Source: SFTJ01 sp905210415
GTDB lineage: Bacteria > Bacteroidota > Bacteroidia > Bacteroidales > Muribaculaceae
Reading direction: 5' to 3'
Assembly (NCBI GenBank): GCA_902476295.1
Contig: CABSDC010000008.1
Span: 1-47,703, forward strand
Length of the DNA: 47,703 bases
Shown here: piece after piece, positions 17,242 through 25,636 of the stretch
Position numbering within the stretch: position 1 is the stretch's first letter
Layout of the letters: each line of letters starts with the position of its first letter
The notes under the pieces: generated by a model
What the model saw: only the letters and a program-made list of their open reading frames with translations
What the model was told of the DNA's origin: nothing
Databases searched by the model: none
Position numbers and translations under genes: made by a program

Positions 17242-17265
17242 CTGAATAGGGCGAACCCTATTCAG
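17242..17265. other. Perfect 10-bp hairpin between dksA-like gene and lspA
   Basis: CTGAATAGGG at 17242-17251 pairs with CCCTATTCAG at 17256-17265 around a 4-base loop. On the plus strand it is followed by TCTTTTTTA, the form of an intrinsic terminator, but both flanking genes run on the minus strand. On that strand it is followed by ATTTATAATTTTTT, so it may act as a partial terminator lowering lspA relative to the dksA-like gene. Confidence 0.55.
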
Positions 17266-17271
17266 TCTTTT

Positions 17272-17646
17272 TTATCGTTTACCTCTATTCTTTGCATCTA
17301 TCGACAAAGTGGCATGAGGCACAGCACGCAAGCGCTCCTTTGGAATCAATTTGCCAGTTTCTCGGCAAATGCCATAGGTCTTGTTTTCAATTCTCACCAA
17401 CGCTGCCTTCAGTTTATTGATAAACAGCAATTGACGATTGGCAAGCTGAGTTGCCGATTCCTTACTAAGAGTGTTTGCGCCCTCTTCTAAAACCTTAAAC
17501 GTAGGAGATGTATCTGCTGTATCATTCATATTAGTTATATTTGATCTCAACAAATCATAATCTCTTTGCGCCTGAGCAAGTTTGTCTAGGATTAGATCCT
17601 TGAATTCTTGCAATTCCGCATCTGAATACCTCATTCGTTCTGCCAT
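17272..17646 (-). CDS. TraR/DksA-family protein lacking the zinc-finger cysteines
   Basis: A 124-residue DksA-like protein. Members bind the secondary channel of RNA polymerase and, with ppGpp, modulate promoters. An N-terminal coiled coil (about 8-85: LQEFKDLILDKLAQAQRDYDLL and onward) leads to the globular C-terminal motif YGICRETGKLIPKERLRAVPHATLSID. Only one Cys (in GIC) remains of the usual four; the positions that would be C-x-x-C after ATL are Ser-Ile-Asp-Ala. Zinc binding is therefore unlikely. I recall the same degeneration in other Bacteroidota. It sits between ileS and lspA in the same orientation. Confidence 0.88.
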   Translation of the reverse strand: MAERMRYSDAELQEFKDLILDKLAQAQRDYDLLRSNITNMNDTADTSPTFKVLEEGANTLSKESATQLANRQLLFINKLKAALVRIENKTYGICRETGKLIPKERLRAVPHATLSIDAKNRGKR

Positions 17647-17673
17647 GGTGTCGATTGTTTTTCTTTGAATGCC

Positions 17674-17695
17674 GTAATGGGGAAATCCCCATTAC
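17674..17695. other. Hairpin between ileS and the dksA-like gene
   Basis: GTAATGGGG (17674-17682) pairs with CCCCATTAC (17687-17695) around a 4-base loop. No U-tract follows on the minus strand (GGCATTC), so it is not a clear terminator. It would lie in the message between ileS and the dksA-like gene. Confidence 0.5.
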
Positions 17696-17746
17696 AACCT
17701 TCAAATAGTTAATTCTTTTTATATTGAATTAAGCTGTATCTTGCAA

Positions 17747-20700
17747 TTATGCTTTCGCAATGGCAATATTAAGCTTAAATTCATCCATATCCAATTCTAT
17801 TGCTTCGTCACCGGCAATTTCTGCCACCACCTCAATAGAATCTGCAAGAACCTGCTTAGCAATGTAGCCCTTATATTCAGCCACAGCCTCGTCGGTGTGT
17901 GTATCACTCGCAATCTTCACGAGTATCTTATCTGTTATATCAAAGTCTTTGCTCTTGCGGATGTTTTGGATTCTGTTCACCAATTCGCGAGCATAGCCTT
18001 CCTTCTTCAATTCGTCTGTCACAGTAATGTCGAGAGCAACGGTGAGGTTACCTTCGTTAGCGACAAGCCAACCTGGGATGTCTTCAGAAATGATTTCAAC
18101 ATCTTCATTTGTCACAACAGCATTTGTGCCGTCGATATCAAATGCGAATTCGCCATTCTTCTCAAATTCGATGATGTCGGCTTGCGACATAGCAGTAATC
18201 TTAGCAGCAAGCAACTTCATAATCTTGCCGAACTTCGGACCAAGTTTCTTGAAGTCTGGCTTCACTCTCTTCACAAGCACGCCTTCTTCATTGCTTACAT
18301 ACTTTATGCCCTTCACATTCACTTCGTTGAGAATCAATGCGCTCATCGCCTCAATTTCACTCTTTTGCTTTTCGTCAACAATAGGCACCATGATGGTAGT
18401 GAGTGGTTGACGCACCTTGATGTTGCTCTTGCGGCGAAGAGAAAGCACCATCGAAGTGATGTCTTGTGCCACCTTCATCTGCTCTTCAAGCAGAATGTTG
18501 ATTACGCTTTCATCAGCTACTGGATATTCAGCCAAGTGAACCGACTTTGTATTGCCCTTTGTTACCAATGTCAAATCGCGATACAACTGATCGGCAAAGA
18601 ATGGAGATACCGGAGCAATCAACAATGAGATTGTCTCAAGACATTGATACAAGGTCTGATAAGCCGACAATTTGTCTTCATTCATTTCACCGCCCCAGAA
18701 ACGTTTGCGGTTAAGACGTACATACCAGTTGCTCAAGTTATCGCCAACAAAATCTTGTATAGCACGAGCTGCCTTGGTTGGTTCATAATCATCCAACTGC
18801 TTCTTCACTTCCTTAATGAGTGAGTTGAGCAACGACAAAATCCAACGGTCGATTTCAGGACGCTTCTCAAATGCAACCTGTGGCAATGAATTGTCAAAGC
18901 CATCAACATTGGCATAAAGCGCGAAGAATGAATATGTGTTATAGAGAGTTCCGAAGAACTTACGGCTAACTTCCTCCACACCATCGGTGTCAAACTTCAA
19001 GTTGTCCCAAGGCGATGAGTTAGATATCATATACCAACGCAATGGGTCGATACCATACTTCTCAATTGCGCCAAATGGGTCAACAGCATTGCCAAGGCGC
19101 TTACTCATTTTAGCGCCATTCTTGTCAAGCACCAGACCATTTGAAATCACAGACTTATACGCAACACTATCAAACACCATTGTGCCAATAGCATGCAATG
19201 TGAAGAACCAACCGCGTGTTTGGTCAACACCTTCTGCGATAAAGTCGGCTGGATATACAACACGGTTATCCAAAGCCTCTTTGTTTTCGAATGGATAGTG
19301 GATTTGTGCATATGGCATTGCACCCGAATCAAACCATACGTCGATCAAGTCCAATTCGCGCTTCATTGGCTTGCCGCTTTCTGAAACAAGCACGATGTCA
19401 TCAACATATGGGCGGTGCAAGTCAATCTTATCATAATTAGCCTTGCTATAATCGCCAGGCACAAAGTTCTTATCTTTGTATGGGTTGCTCTTCATCACAC
19501 CAGCAGCAACGGACTTTTCGATTTCGTCATATAGCTCAGCCACGCTACCGATGCACTTTTCTTCGCCATCTTCGCTACGCCAAATTGGCAATGGAGTACC
19601 CCAATAGCGACTACGGCTCAAGTTCCAGTCGTTCAAGTTTTCAAGCCATTTACCGAAACGTCCGGTTCCAGTATGTTCAGGCTTCCACTTGATAGTCTTA
19701 TTCAATTCAACCATGCGGTCTTTGCAAGCAGTCGACTTGATAAACCAGCTATCCAACGGATAATACAAGATTGGCTTATCAGTACGCCAGCAGTGAGGAT
19801 AGTTGTGAACATGCTTTTCAATCTTAAACGCAGTGCCAGCTTGTTTCATCTTCATGCAAAGCACTATGTTGAGGTCTTCATCTTTTGATGCAGCCTTTTC
19901 GTCGTACTTACCGCCTTCATTATATTTTGGATCGTATGCATTCTTAACGTATGCGCCAGCATACTCGCCATACAATTCTTGATTCACGCATTCTGCCACA
20001 AACTTCTCATCGAGGTCTTCTACCAACCAATATTTACCCGAGAAGTCAACCATTGGACGAGTTTCGCCCTTCTTGTTGAGCATAAACAGCGATGGTATAC
20101 CAGCGGCCTTTGCCACTTGAGCGTCGTCAGCACCAAATGTTGGCGCAATGTGAACGATACCTGTACCATCTTCGGTTGTCACATAGTCGCCTGGGATTAC
20201 GCGGAAGGCGTCATCTTGCTTAACCACAAAGCTGTCGCCATCTTTCTCGATAGGTTTTACCCATGGGAACAATTGCTCATACTTTATGCCAACCATATCA
20301 GCACCAGTAAATTCAGCAATCACCTTATATGGCAACACCTTCTTGCCTTGCTCAAATGCATCAAGTGGCAATTCTGCTCCTTCTGCAGCAAAATAAGCGT
20401 TCAAGCGAGGTTTAGCCATAATGAATACACCAGGCTTGCCAGTATATGGGTTGTAGCTTTCCACAGCAACGCATTCAATCTTTGGGCCCACACAAAGCGC
20501 AGTGTTTGATGGCAAGGTCCAAGGAGTTGTTGTCCATGCGATGATGTTTATTTCATCCGCAAAAGCAGCATCTGCACTTTGCTTAATCTTCTCTATCAAA
20601 GCATTTCCATTATCCACAACCTTAAATGTTGCAGTGACGGTAGTGTCCTTCACGTCGCGATAGCAACCAGGTTGATTAAGCTCATGCGAACTAAGACCAG

Positions 20701-21265
20701 TACCAGCGGCTGGTGAATATGGTTGAATAGTGTAGCCTTTGTAAAGCAATCCCTTGTTATACAATTGCTTCAAAAGCCACCAAAGTGTTTCGATATAACT
20801 ATTTTCATAAGTGATATAAGGATGCTCAAGGTCCACCCAATAACCCATCTTATGAGTTAAGTCGGTCCACTCCTTAGTATATTTCATCACTTCGCGGCGG
20901 CATGCTGCATTATACTCATCCACTGAAATCTTCTTTCCGATATCTTCTTTAGTGATGCCGAGGGCTTTTTCCACACCGAGTTCCACTGGAAGTCCGTGGG
21001 TATCCCAGCCTGCTTTACGCATCACCTGGTAGCCTTGCATTGTCTTGTAGCGGCAAATAATATCCTTTATCGTACGAGCCATAACGTGATGAATACCAGG
21101 CATACCGTTTGCCGATGGCGGACCTTCAAAAAACACAAATGAAGGCGCACCCTCACGTACTTTGATACTTTCTGCGAACACATCCTCTGCGTCCCATTTT
21201 TTCAAGACTTCTTTATTAACCTCCGATAGGTTAAACTTGCTATATTCCTTGTATTTACTGTTCAT
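17747..21265 (-). CDS. ileS: Isoleucyl-tRNA synthetase
   Basis: Class Ia synthetase charging tRNA-Ile, 1172 residues. The HIGH-box equivalent is GIHHVMART near residue 57; KAGWDTHGLPVE follows. The editing domain (CP1) is in the middle with FTTLHAIGT further on, and the KMSKS loop is AKMSKRLGN. The C-terminal anticodon-binding region and a further C-terminal domain follow (about 780-1172). It is the eukaryotic-like long form without an obvious C-terminal Cys zinc site. It heads the long minus-strand unit; its promoter is at 21310-21340. Confidence 0.97.
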   Translation of the reverse strand: MNSKYKEYSKFNLSEVNKEVLKKWDAEDVFAESIKVREGAPSFVFFEGPPSANGMPGIHHVMARTIKDIICRYKTMQGYQVMRKAGWDTHGLPVELGVEKALGITKEDIGKKISVDEYNAACRREVMKYTKEWTDLTHKMGYWVDLEHPYITYENSYIETLWWLLKQLYNKGLLYKGYTIQPYSPAAGTGLSSHELNQPGCYRDVKDTTVTATFKVVDNGNALIEKIKQSADAAFADEINIIAWTTTPWTLPSNTALCVGPKIECVAVESYNPYTGKPGVFIMAKPRLNAYFAAEGAELPLDAFEQGKKVLPYKVIAEFTGADMVGIKYEQLFPWVKPIEKDGDSFVVKQDDAFRVIPGDYVTTEDGTGIVHIAPTFGADDAQVAKAAGIPSLFMLNKKGETRPMVDFSGKYWLVEDLDEKFVAECVNQELYGEYAGAYVKNAYDPKYNEGGKYDEKAASKDEDLNIVLCMKMKQAGTAFKIEKHVHNYPHCWRTDKPILYYPLDSWFIKSTACKDRMVELNKTIKWKPEHTGTGRFGKWLENLNDWNLSRSRYWGTPLPIWRSEDGEEKCIGSVAELYDEIEKSVAAGVMKSNPYKDKNFVPGDYSKANYDKIDLHRPYVDDIVLVSESGKPMKRELDLIDVWFDSGAMPYAQIHYPFENKEALDNRVVYPADFIAEGVDQTRGWFFTLHAIGTMVFDSVAYKSVISNGLVLDKNGAKMSKRLGNAVDPFGAIEKYGIDPLRWYMISNSSPWDNLKFDTDGVEEVSRKFFGTLYNTYSFFALYANVDGFDNSLPQVAFEKRPEIDRWILSLLNSLIKEVKKQLDDYEPTKAARAIQDFVGDNLSNWYVRLNRKRFWGGEMNEDKLSAYQTLYQCLETISLLIAPVSPFFADQLYRDLTLVTKGNTKSVHLAEYPVADESVINILLEEQMKVAQDITSMVLSLRRKSNIKVRQPLTTIMVPIVDEKQKSEIEAMSALILNEVNVKGIKYVSNEEGVLVKRVKPDFKKLGPKFGKIMKLLAAKITAMSQADIIEFEKNGEFAFDIDGTNAVVTNEDVEIISEDIPGWLVANEGNLTVALDITVTDELKKEGYARELVNRIQNIRKSKDFDITDKILVKIASDTHTDEAVAEYKGYIAKQVLADSIEVVAEIAGDEAIELDMDEFKLNIAIAKA

Positions 21266-21309
21266 ATCCTACTATGAAACGATTTATATATCACAATTTT
21301 TAATGACCG

Positions 21310-21340
21310 CAAAGATAATGAAAATTAGAGAAATAAACAA
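21310..21340 (-). promoter_or_regulatory. Promoter of ileS (TTG, 20 bp, TATCTTTG)
   Basis: On the minus strand TTG (21340-21338), a 20-bp spacer and TATCTTTG (21317-21310) give a leader of about 40 nt. It is probably the main promoter of the ileS-to-mce unit. Confidence 0.6.
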
Positions 21341-21435
21341 CCCCATTTTTCCATTTCTGTAATGCGCCAACACGCGCCAAGCCAATCATTTGTATCATCT
21401 TTTCTCGCGCCAAGAACATTTTAGCCCTATGACTA

Positions 21436-21476
21436 AAACAAATCAGGGGTGGTCAACCCATTAAGTCGACCACCCC
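21436..21476 (-). terminator. Terminator of the serC-serA unit
   Basis: A 9-bp G/C-rich stem (21446-21454 GGGGTGGTC with 21468-21476 GACCACCCC), loop 13. The minus strand continues TGATTTGTTTTAG. It shares its GGGGTGG core with the hairpin at 23684-23720. Confidence 0.65.
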
Positions 21477-21518
21477 ATATTAGACATTTCAATTCTAAAT
21501 TTATATCAAATTTTCATA

Positions 21519-22436
21519 TCACTTGTTCACTTGGAACTTGTTCCAACCATCCTTCAAGTTAGCTACTACCTGATTGGCTGCAGCAATACCTGCATTGATG
21601 TTTGCTTCCGCTGTTTGAGCACCCATTTTCTTAGGTGTAAAGAACACGCGATCACCATATTTTTCCACCAAATCTTCGGCATTATCTGGCTTAACGTCTG
21701 CAATATAGCGAATATCTTGGCGTTCTTGCAATGCTTCGTCGAGACTCGCCTCGTCAATCACTTCCTTACGAGCTGTATTGATAAGGATGCCGCCCATAGG
21801 CATAAGTTCAATAAGTGATTTGTTTACAGACTTCTTTGTCTCTGCAGTTGCAGGAATATGGAGAGATACAAATTCGTTGTTTCGATACAATTCCTCAACA
21901 CTGTGCACTGGTGTTACACCCGCTGCGATCATGTCCTCGTCTTTCACCCATGGGTCAAGTGCAGAAACCTTCATGCCGAATCCTTCAGCGATGCGAGCGA
22001 CATTTCTTCCTACTTGTCCGAAAGCATGTATACCAAGAGTCTTACCCTTCAATTCGCTACCTGATTTGCCATTATAGCGGTTTCTCACCATCAACACTGC
22101 CATACCAAACACAAGTTCAGCCACAGCATTTGAGTTTTGTCCAGGGGTATTCATCACACACACACCATGTGCTGTAGCTTCTGCCAAATCAATATTGTCA
22201 TAGCCAGCACCAGCACGAACCACAACTTTCAGTTCCTTGGCTGCGTCGAAAACTTCCTTGTCAACAATGTCACTACGCACTATTAGACCCGCTGCATCTT
22301 TCACTTGCTCAACGAGATCGGCTTTTGTACCCTTCTCAAGCAATGCGAGAGTGTGACCGGCAGCTTCTACCACTTCACGGATGCCATCTACTGCAGCAGC
22401 AGCAAAAGGCTTTTCTGTTGCAACTAATATTTTCAT
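21519..22436 (-). CDS. serA: Short D-3-phosphoglycerate dehydrogenase with Lys in place of catalytic His
   Basis: Oxidises 3-phosphoglycerate to phosphohydroxypyruvate, the first step of serine synthesis. At 305 residues it has only the substrate and NAD domains and no ACT regulatory domain. The NAD loop is GIHAFGQVGRNVA (135-147), with Ala where the first Gly of G-x-G-x-x-G is usual. Catalytic Arg223 is in NTARKEVID. Where most enzymes have T-P-H-I-G-A, this one has TPKKMGAQT, so Lys270 takes the His position; the usual catalytic Glu region is also altered (DVKPDNAED). This resembles the Lys-type short enzyme described from Entamoeba. The partner serC lies 21 bp upstream, fixing the pathway. 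Confidence 0.92.
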   Translation of the reverse strand: MKILVATEKPFAAAAVDGIREVVEAAGHTLALLEKGTKADLVEQVKDAAGLIVRSDIVDKEVFDAAKELKVVVRAGAGYDNIDLAEATAHGVCVMNTPGQNSNAVAELVFGMAVLMVRNRYNGKSGSELKGKTLGIHAFGQVGRNVARIAEGFGMKVSALDPWVKDEDMIAAGVTPVHSVEELYRNNEFVSLHIPATAETKKSVNKSLIELMPMGGILINTARKEVIDEASLDEALQERQDIRYIADVKPDNAEDLVEKYGDRVFFTPKKMGAQTAEANINAGIAAANQVVANLKDGWNKFQVNK

Positions 22437-22457
22437 ATCTATAGTGTCAATTAGTTA

Positions 22458-23525
22458 TCAAAGTTTATTTTCAAATTCCTTCATTGCTGCAATCAGCACA
22501 TCAACGCTCGATTCTGGAAGCGCGTTGTAAAGAGATGCTCTGAAGCCACCCACACTGCGGTGCCCCTTAATACCAACGATACCCTTAGTGCCAGCAAAGT
22601 CAATAAAGTCTTTTTCAAGTTCCTTATATTCGTCGTTCATCACGAAGCAAACGTTCATGATTGAGCGATCTTCTGGGCGAACTGTTCCTCGGAAAATCTT
22701 ACTTTCGTCGATTGCATTATACAACTTTTGAGCCTTAGCTTCGTCAAGTTTTTGCATTGCTTCAACGCCACCCAATTCCTTATACCATTTCAATGTCTGC
22801 AAAGCAGAGTAGATAGGCAATACAGGAGGAGTATTAAACATCGAGCCCTTGCTGATGTGTGTGCGGTAATCAAGCATTGTTGGGATTGCGCGGTCAACCT
22901 TGCCAAGCGCTTCTTCCTTAACAATCACAAATGTAACACCTGCAGGAGCAAGATTCTTTTGAGCACCACCATAAATCAAGTCATACTTTTTGATGTCGAT
23001 TGGACGAGAGAAAATATCACTCGACATATCGGCAACCAATGGCACATTCACGTCTAAATCCTTGCGAATCTCAGTACCATAGATTGTATTGTTGGTTGTG
23101 ATGTGGAAGTAGTCCGAATCATCGTCAACAACATAGTCTTTAGGAACATATGTATAGTTCTCATCTTTTGAAGATGCCACCACCTTTACTTCGCCAAACA
23201 ACTTAGCTTCCTTAATAGCTTTGCTTGACCATGTACCGGTGTCAAGATAAGACGCTTTTTTCTTTAACAGATTGAAAGGCACCATGCAGAATTGCATACT
23301 TGCGCCGCCTCCAAGGAAAAGCACGCGGTATCCGTCAGGGATATTCAACAGCTCCTTAAACAACGCTTCAGCCTCTTCGATAACTGCCGTAAATTCTTTG
23401 CTACGGTGTGAGATCTCTAGAATTGACAGGCCCATGCCTGCGAAATTCTCTATTGCTGCCGCTGTATTCTTAAGTGTATATTCACTTAGAATTGATGGGC
23501 CAGCATAAAAATTGTGCTTCTTCAT
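22458..23525 (-). CDS. serC: Phosphoserine aminotransferase
   Basis: PLP enzyme converting phosphohydroxypyruvate and glutamate to phosphoserine and 2-oxoglutarate. It opens with MKKHNFYAGPS, the family start. The PLP-binding lysine is in YGGAQKNLAPAG, the phosphate-binding loop in LGGGASMQF, and the C-terminal HRSVGGFRASLYNA is typical. The frame allows a start at 23537, but the ATG at 23525 matches the family. It is cotranscribed with serA and has a good promoter at 23555-23584. serB is not in the window. Confidence 0.96.
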   Translation of the reverse strand: MKKHNFYAGPSILSEYTLKNTAAAIENFAGMGLSILEISHRSKEFTAVIEEAEALFKELLNIPDGYRVLFLGGGASMQFCMVPFNLLKKKASYLDTGTWSSKAIKEAKLFGEVKVVASSKDENYTYVPKDYVVDDDSDYFHITTNNTIYGTEIRKDLDVNVPLVADMSSDIFSRPIDIKKYDLIYGGAQKNLAPAGVTFVIVKEEALGKVDRAIPTMLDYRTHISKGSMFNTPPVLPIYSALQTLKWYKELGGVEAMQKLDEAKAQKLYNAIDESKIFRGTVRPEDRSIMNVCFVMNDEYKELEKDFIDFAGTKGIVGIKGHRSVGGFRASLYNALPESSVDVLIAAMKEFENKL

Positions 23526-23554
23526 ATTAGAATACATTTAATATTATGTGCTTG

Positions 23555-23584
23555 CAAATATAATCTATTATTTGGATAAACAAA
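23555..23584 (-). promoter_or_regulatory. Promoter of serC-serA (TTTG, 18 bp, TATATTTG)
   Basis: On the minus strand TTTG (23584-23581) and TATATTTG (23562-23555), spaced 18 bp, give a leader of about 25 nt. Confidence 0.6.
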
Positions 23585-23683
23585 GAATATTAATGTCAAA
23601 AAATAACGCGCATTGCACAAAAAACATATCGTTGCGCAGCATATTACTATCATTTGTGCACAAACAGAATTAAATCATGCAAA

Positions 23684-23720
23684 ATCGGGGTGGCTGAATC
23701 ATCACTTCAACCACCCCGAT
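23684..23720. terminator. Terminator after the MFS transporter gene
   Basis: A 15-bp stem (23684-23698 with 23706-23720, one G-U pair on the minus strand), loop 7, core CGGGGTGG. A U-run follows on the plus strand (TTTTTTT at 23723-23729) and a shorter one, TTTTGC, on the minus strand, where the transporter gene ends 37 bp before. Confidence 0.7.
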
Positions 23721-23756
23721 AATTTTTTTCTTTATCGCTATATCAGATATTCAATT

Positions 23757-25415
23757 TCAATCTTTGATATTTGGTTCTTCGAGGCCCAAGCCCTTCTTCT
23801 TATCTACCACCTTCAATACGAAGCCGAGCAACAACGCTGCCACACCAAGGCATGCAAGCATCACAAGCGGAGCTGTATAGTTGTATGATACGGCTGCTTC
23901 TTGAGCGGAGATTGTGCCAGATTCGAGTCCTGCTACGATGTCAGGGTTTGTCTTGTCGAGCACCTTACCGATAAGCATTGGGAACAACCAAAGGCCAATG
24001 TTTTGAATCCAGAAAATAAGAGCGTATGCACTACCGATAATCTTTGCATCAACCAACTTTGGAACACTTGGCCACAATGATGCTGGCACAAGAGAGAACG
24101 ATGCACCAAGCACAAGGATTGTAGCGTATGCCATAATGAAACCGCCCATTGCACTACCCTTAAACAACGGAAGGATAAAGGCAAATGTCAAGTGACATGC
24201 AATGAGAAGCAACGAACCGAATACGAGCATCGACGCTGCCTTACCCTTGTGGTCGACATATTTACCAAGCTTAGGAGTAATAGCCACTGCGAGCAATGGG
24301 AACACCGCAAACACAGCGCTTGCACTCTGACGTTCGTAGCCCATATAGCAATATGCTACGAGCGACACCACTGCCACCAATGTCCAAAGGATTTCGTTCT
24401 TCTTATTCTTCATGAAGTTGCTTGCAAAAGATGCTACAGCAACCACAATCATTATCACATATTGAATATATGCAACGGTTTCACTTGCCCAGAACGAATC
24501 TGGAGCAATCTCATTAAATGTAAGGTTGCATTGAAGCATATTTACAGCATACTTTTGGAATGGGAAAATTGCAGAGTAATAAAGCACACAAAGCAATGCC
24601 ACCAACCAGAATCCGCTACTTGAAAGAATCTGACCAAGGTCTGAGATTTGGAATGGGTCGTCCTTTTCTTCTGCCTCGCCTGTTTGAGCATCAAGTTTGC
24701 GATCCATAAAGAAGTACACAATAAACATAATAAGGGCAATCAACAATAGGAGCACACCAAATGCTACTGAGCGAGAAACGTCGATCTTGCCACCCATATT
24801 AGCAATCACTGGCGAGAAAATCATACATGTGGCAACGCCAAGGCGAGCAAGTGCCATTTCAGAACCCATTGCAAGCGCCATCTCCTGACCCTTAAACCAC
24901 TTTACAATACCACGGCTAACTGTGATACCTGCCATTTCCACACCGCAGCCAAAAATCATAAAGCCCACAGCTGAGAACTTGGCTGAAGCTGGCATGCCTT
25001 CATAGAATGGAGATATGCCCAATTCGTCGAAACCAGGAATGTAATTTAGGTGGTTAGTGAACCAAACTTCAAGGCTACTACCAACAAACATATCTGTCAC
25101 AGCATACCAGTTGATAGTTGCACCAATAAGCATTACTGCTCCCGAAAGAAGCGCTGTGAAACGCACGCCCATCTTGTCGAGGATGATACCAGCAAAAATC
25201 AGGAAGAACACAAACACATTAAGGAATGTTTCCGATCCTTGCATCGTACCGAATGCTGTTGAATCCCAACCTCGCTCCGAGAGCATGAGGTCTTTAATAG
25301 GAGAAAGGATGTCCATAAAGATATATGAACAGAACATGGCGAATGCCAATAGCAACAACACGAGCCAACGATTGGCCGCAGAGTCGCGAAGAGTTTTTTT
25401 GATTGTTTCTGCCAT
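23757..25415 (-). CDS. Major facilitator superfamily transporter (MFSD1-like)
   Basis: A 552-residue inner-membrane transporter with about 12 hydrophobic segments, the first at 18-38 (WLVLLLLAFAMFCSYIFMDI). Typical MFS loop motifs occur at FAGIILDKMGVRF (loop 2-3) and TPKLGKYVDHKGK (loop 8-9). Unusually long loops lie at about 108-145 and in the centre at about 235-260 (charged, AQTGEAEEKDDPF). The overall form resembles bacterial relatives of eukaryotic MFSD1; the substrate cannot be told from the sequence. It lies upstream of serC on the same strand but is separated by a terminator, so it is a unit of its own. Confidence 0.85.
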   Translation of the reverse strand: MAETIKKTLRDSAANRWLVLLLLAFAMFCSYIFMDILSPIKDLMLSERGWDSTAFGTMQGSETFLNVFVFFLIFAGIILDKMGVRFTALLSGAVMLIGATINWYAVTDMFVGSSLEVWFTNHLNYIPGFDELGISPFYEGMPASAKFSAVGFMIFGCGVEMAGITVSRGIVKWFKGQEMALAMGSEMALARLGVATCMIFSPVIANMGGKIDVSRSVAFGVLLLLIALIMFIVYFFMDRKLDAQTGEAEEKDDPFQISDLGQILSSSGFWLVALLCVLYYSAIFPFQKYAVNMLQCNLTFNEIAPDSFWASETVAYIQYVIMIVVAVASFASNFMKNKKNEILWTLVAVVSLVAYCYMGYERQSASAVFAVFPLLAVAITPKLGKYVDHKGKAASMLVFGSLLLIACHLTFAFILPLFKGSAMGGFIMAYATILVLGASFSLVPASLWPSVPKLVDAKIIGSAYALIFWIQNIGLWLFPMLIGKVLDKTNPDIVAGLESGTISAQEAAVSYNYTAPLVMLACLGVAALLLGFVLKVVDKKKGLGLEEPNIKD

Positions 25416-25456
25416 TTTTAAATTATTTTGATTGTATTACTTGATTTTCCAATCCA

Positions 25457-25464
25457 CAAATTTA
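25457..25464 (-). promoter_or_regulatory. -7 element (TAAATTTG) for the MFS gene
   Basis: The minus strand reads TAAATTTG, 42 bp before the start codon. The -33 region is T-rich without a clear TTG. Confidence 0.4.
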
Positions 25465-25579
25465 AGAAAAAAACATTTTGTTTTCCTCACAAATCTTAAT
25501 TATTCATAGCAAAACCATTTATTTTCATTAATATTCGAGCATTTAATAGCTCTCTCTATTCTTTCATGCCGCGAAACAC

Positions 25580-25611
25580 TTGTGAGATTGCCTAATATTT
25601 CATTACCTTTG
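25580..25611 (+). promoter_or_regulatory. Promoter of the SDR gene (TTG, 21 bp, TACCTTTG)
   Basis: TTG at 25580-25582 and TACCTTTG at 25604-25611 with a 21-bp spacer; the leader is about 20 nt to the ATG at 25637. It diverges from the MFS promoter. Confidence 0.6.
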
Positions 25612-25636
25612 CCCACAGTATTATCATTAATAATAA

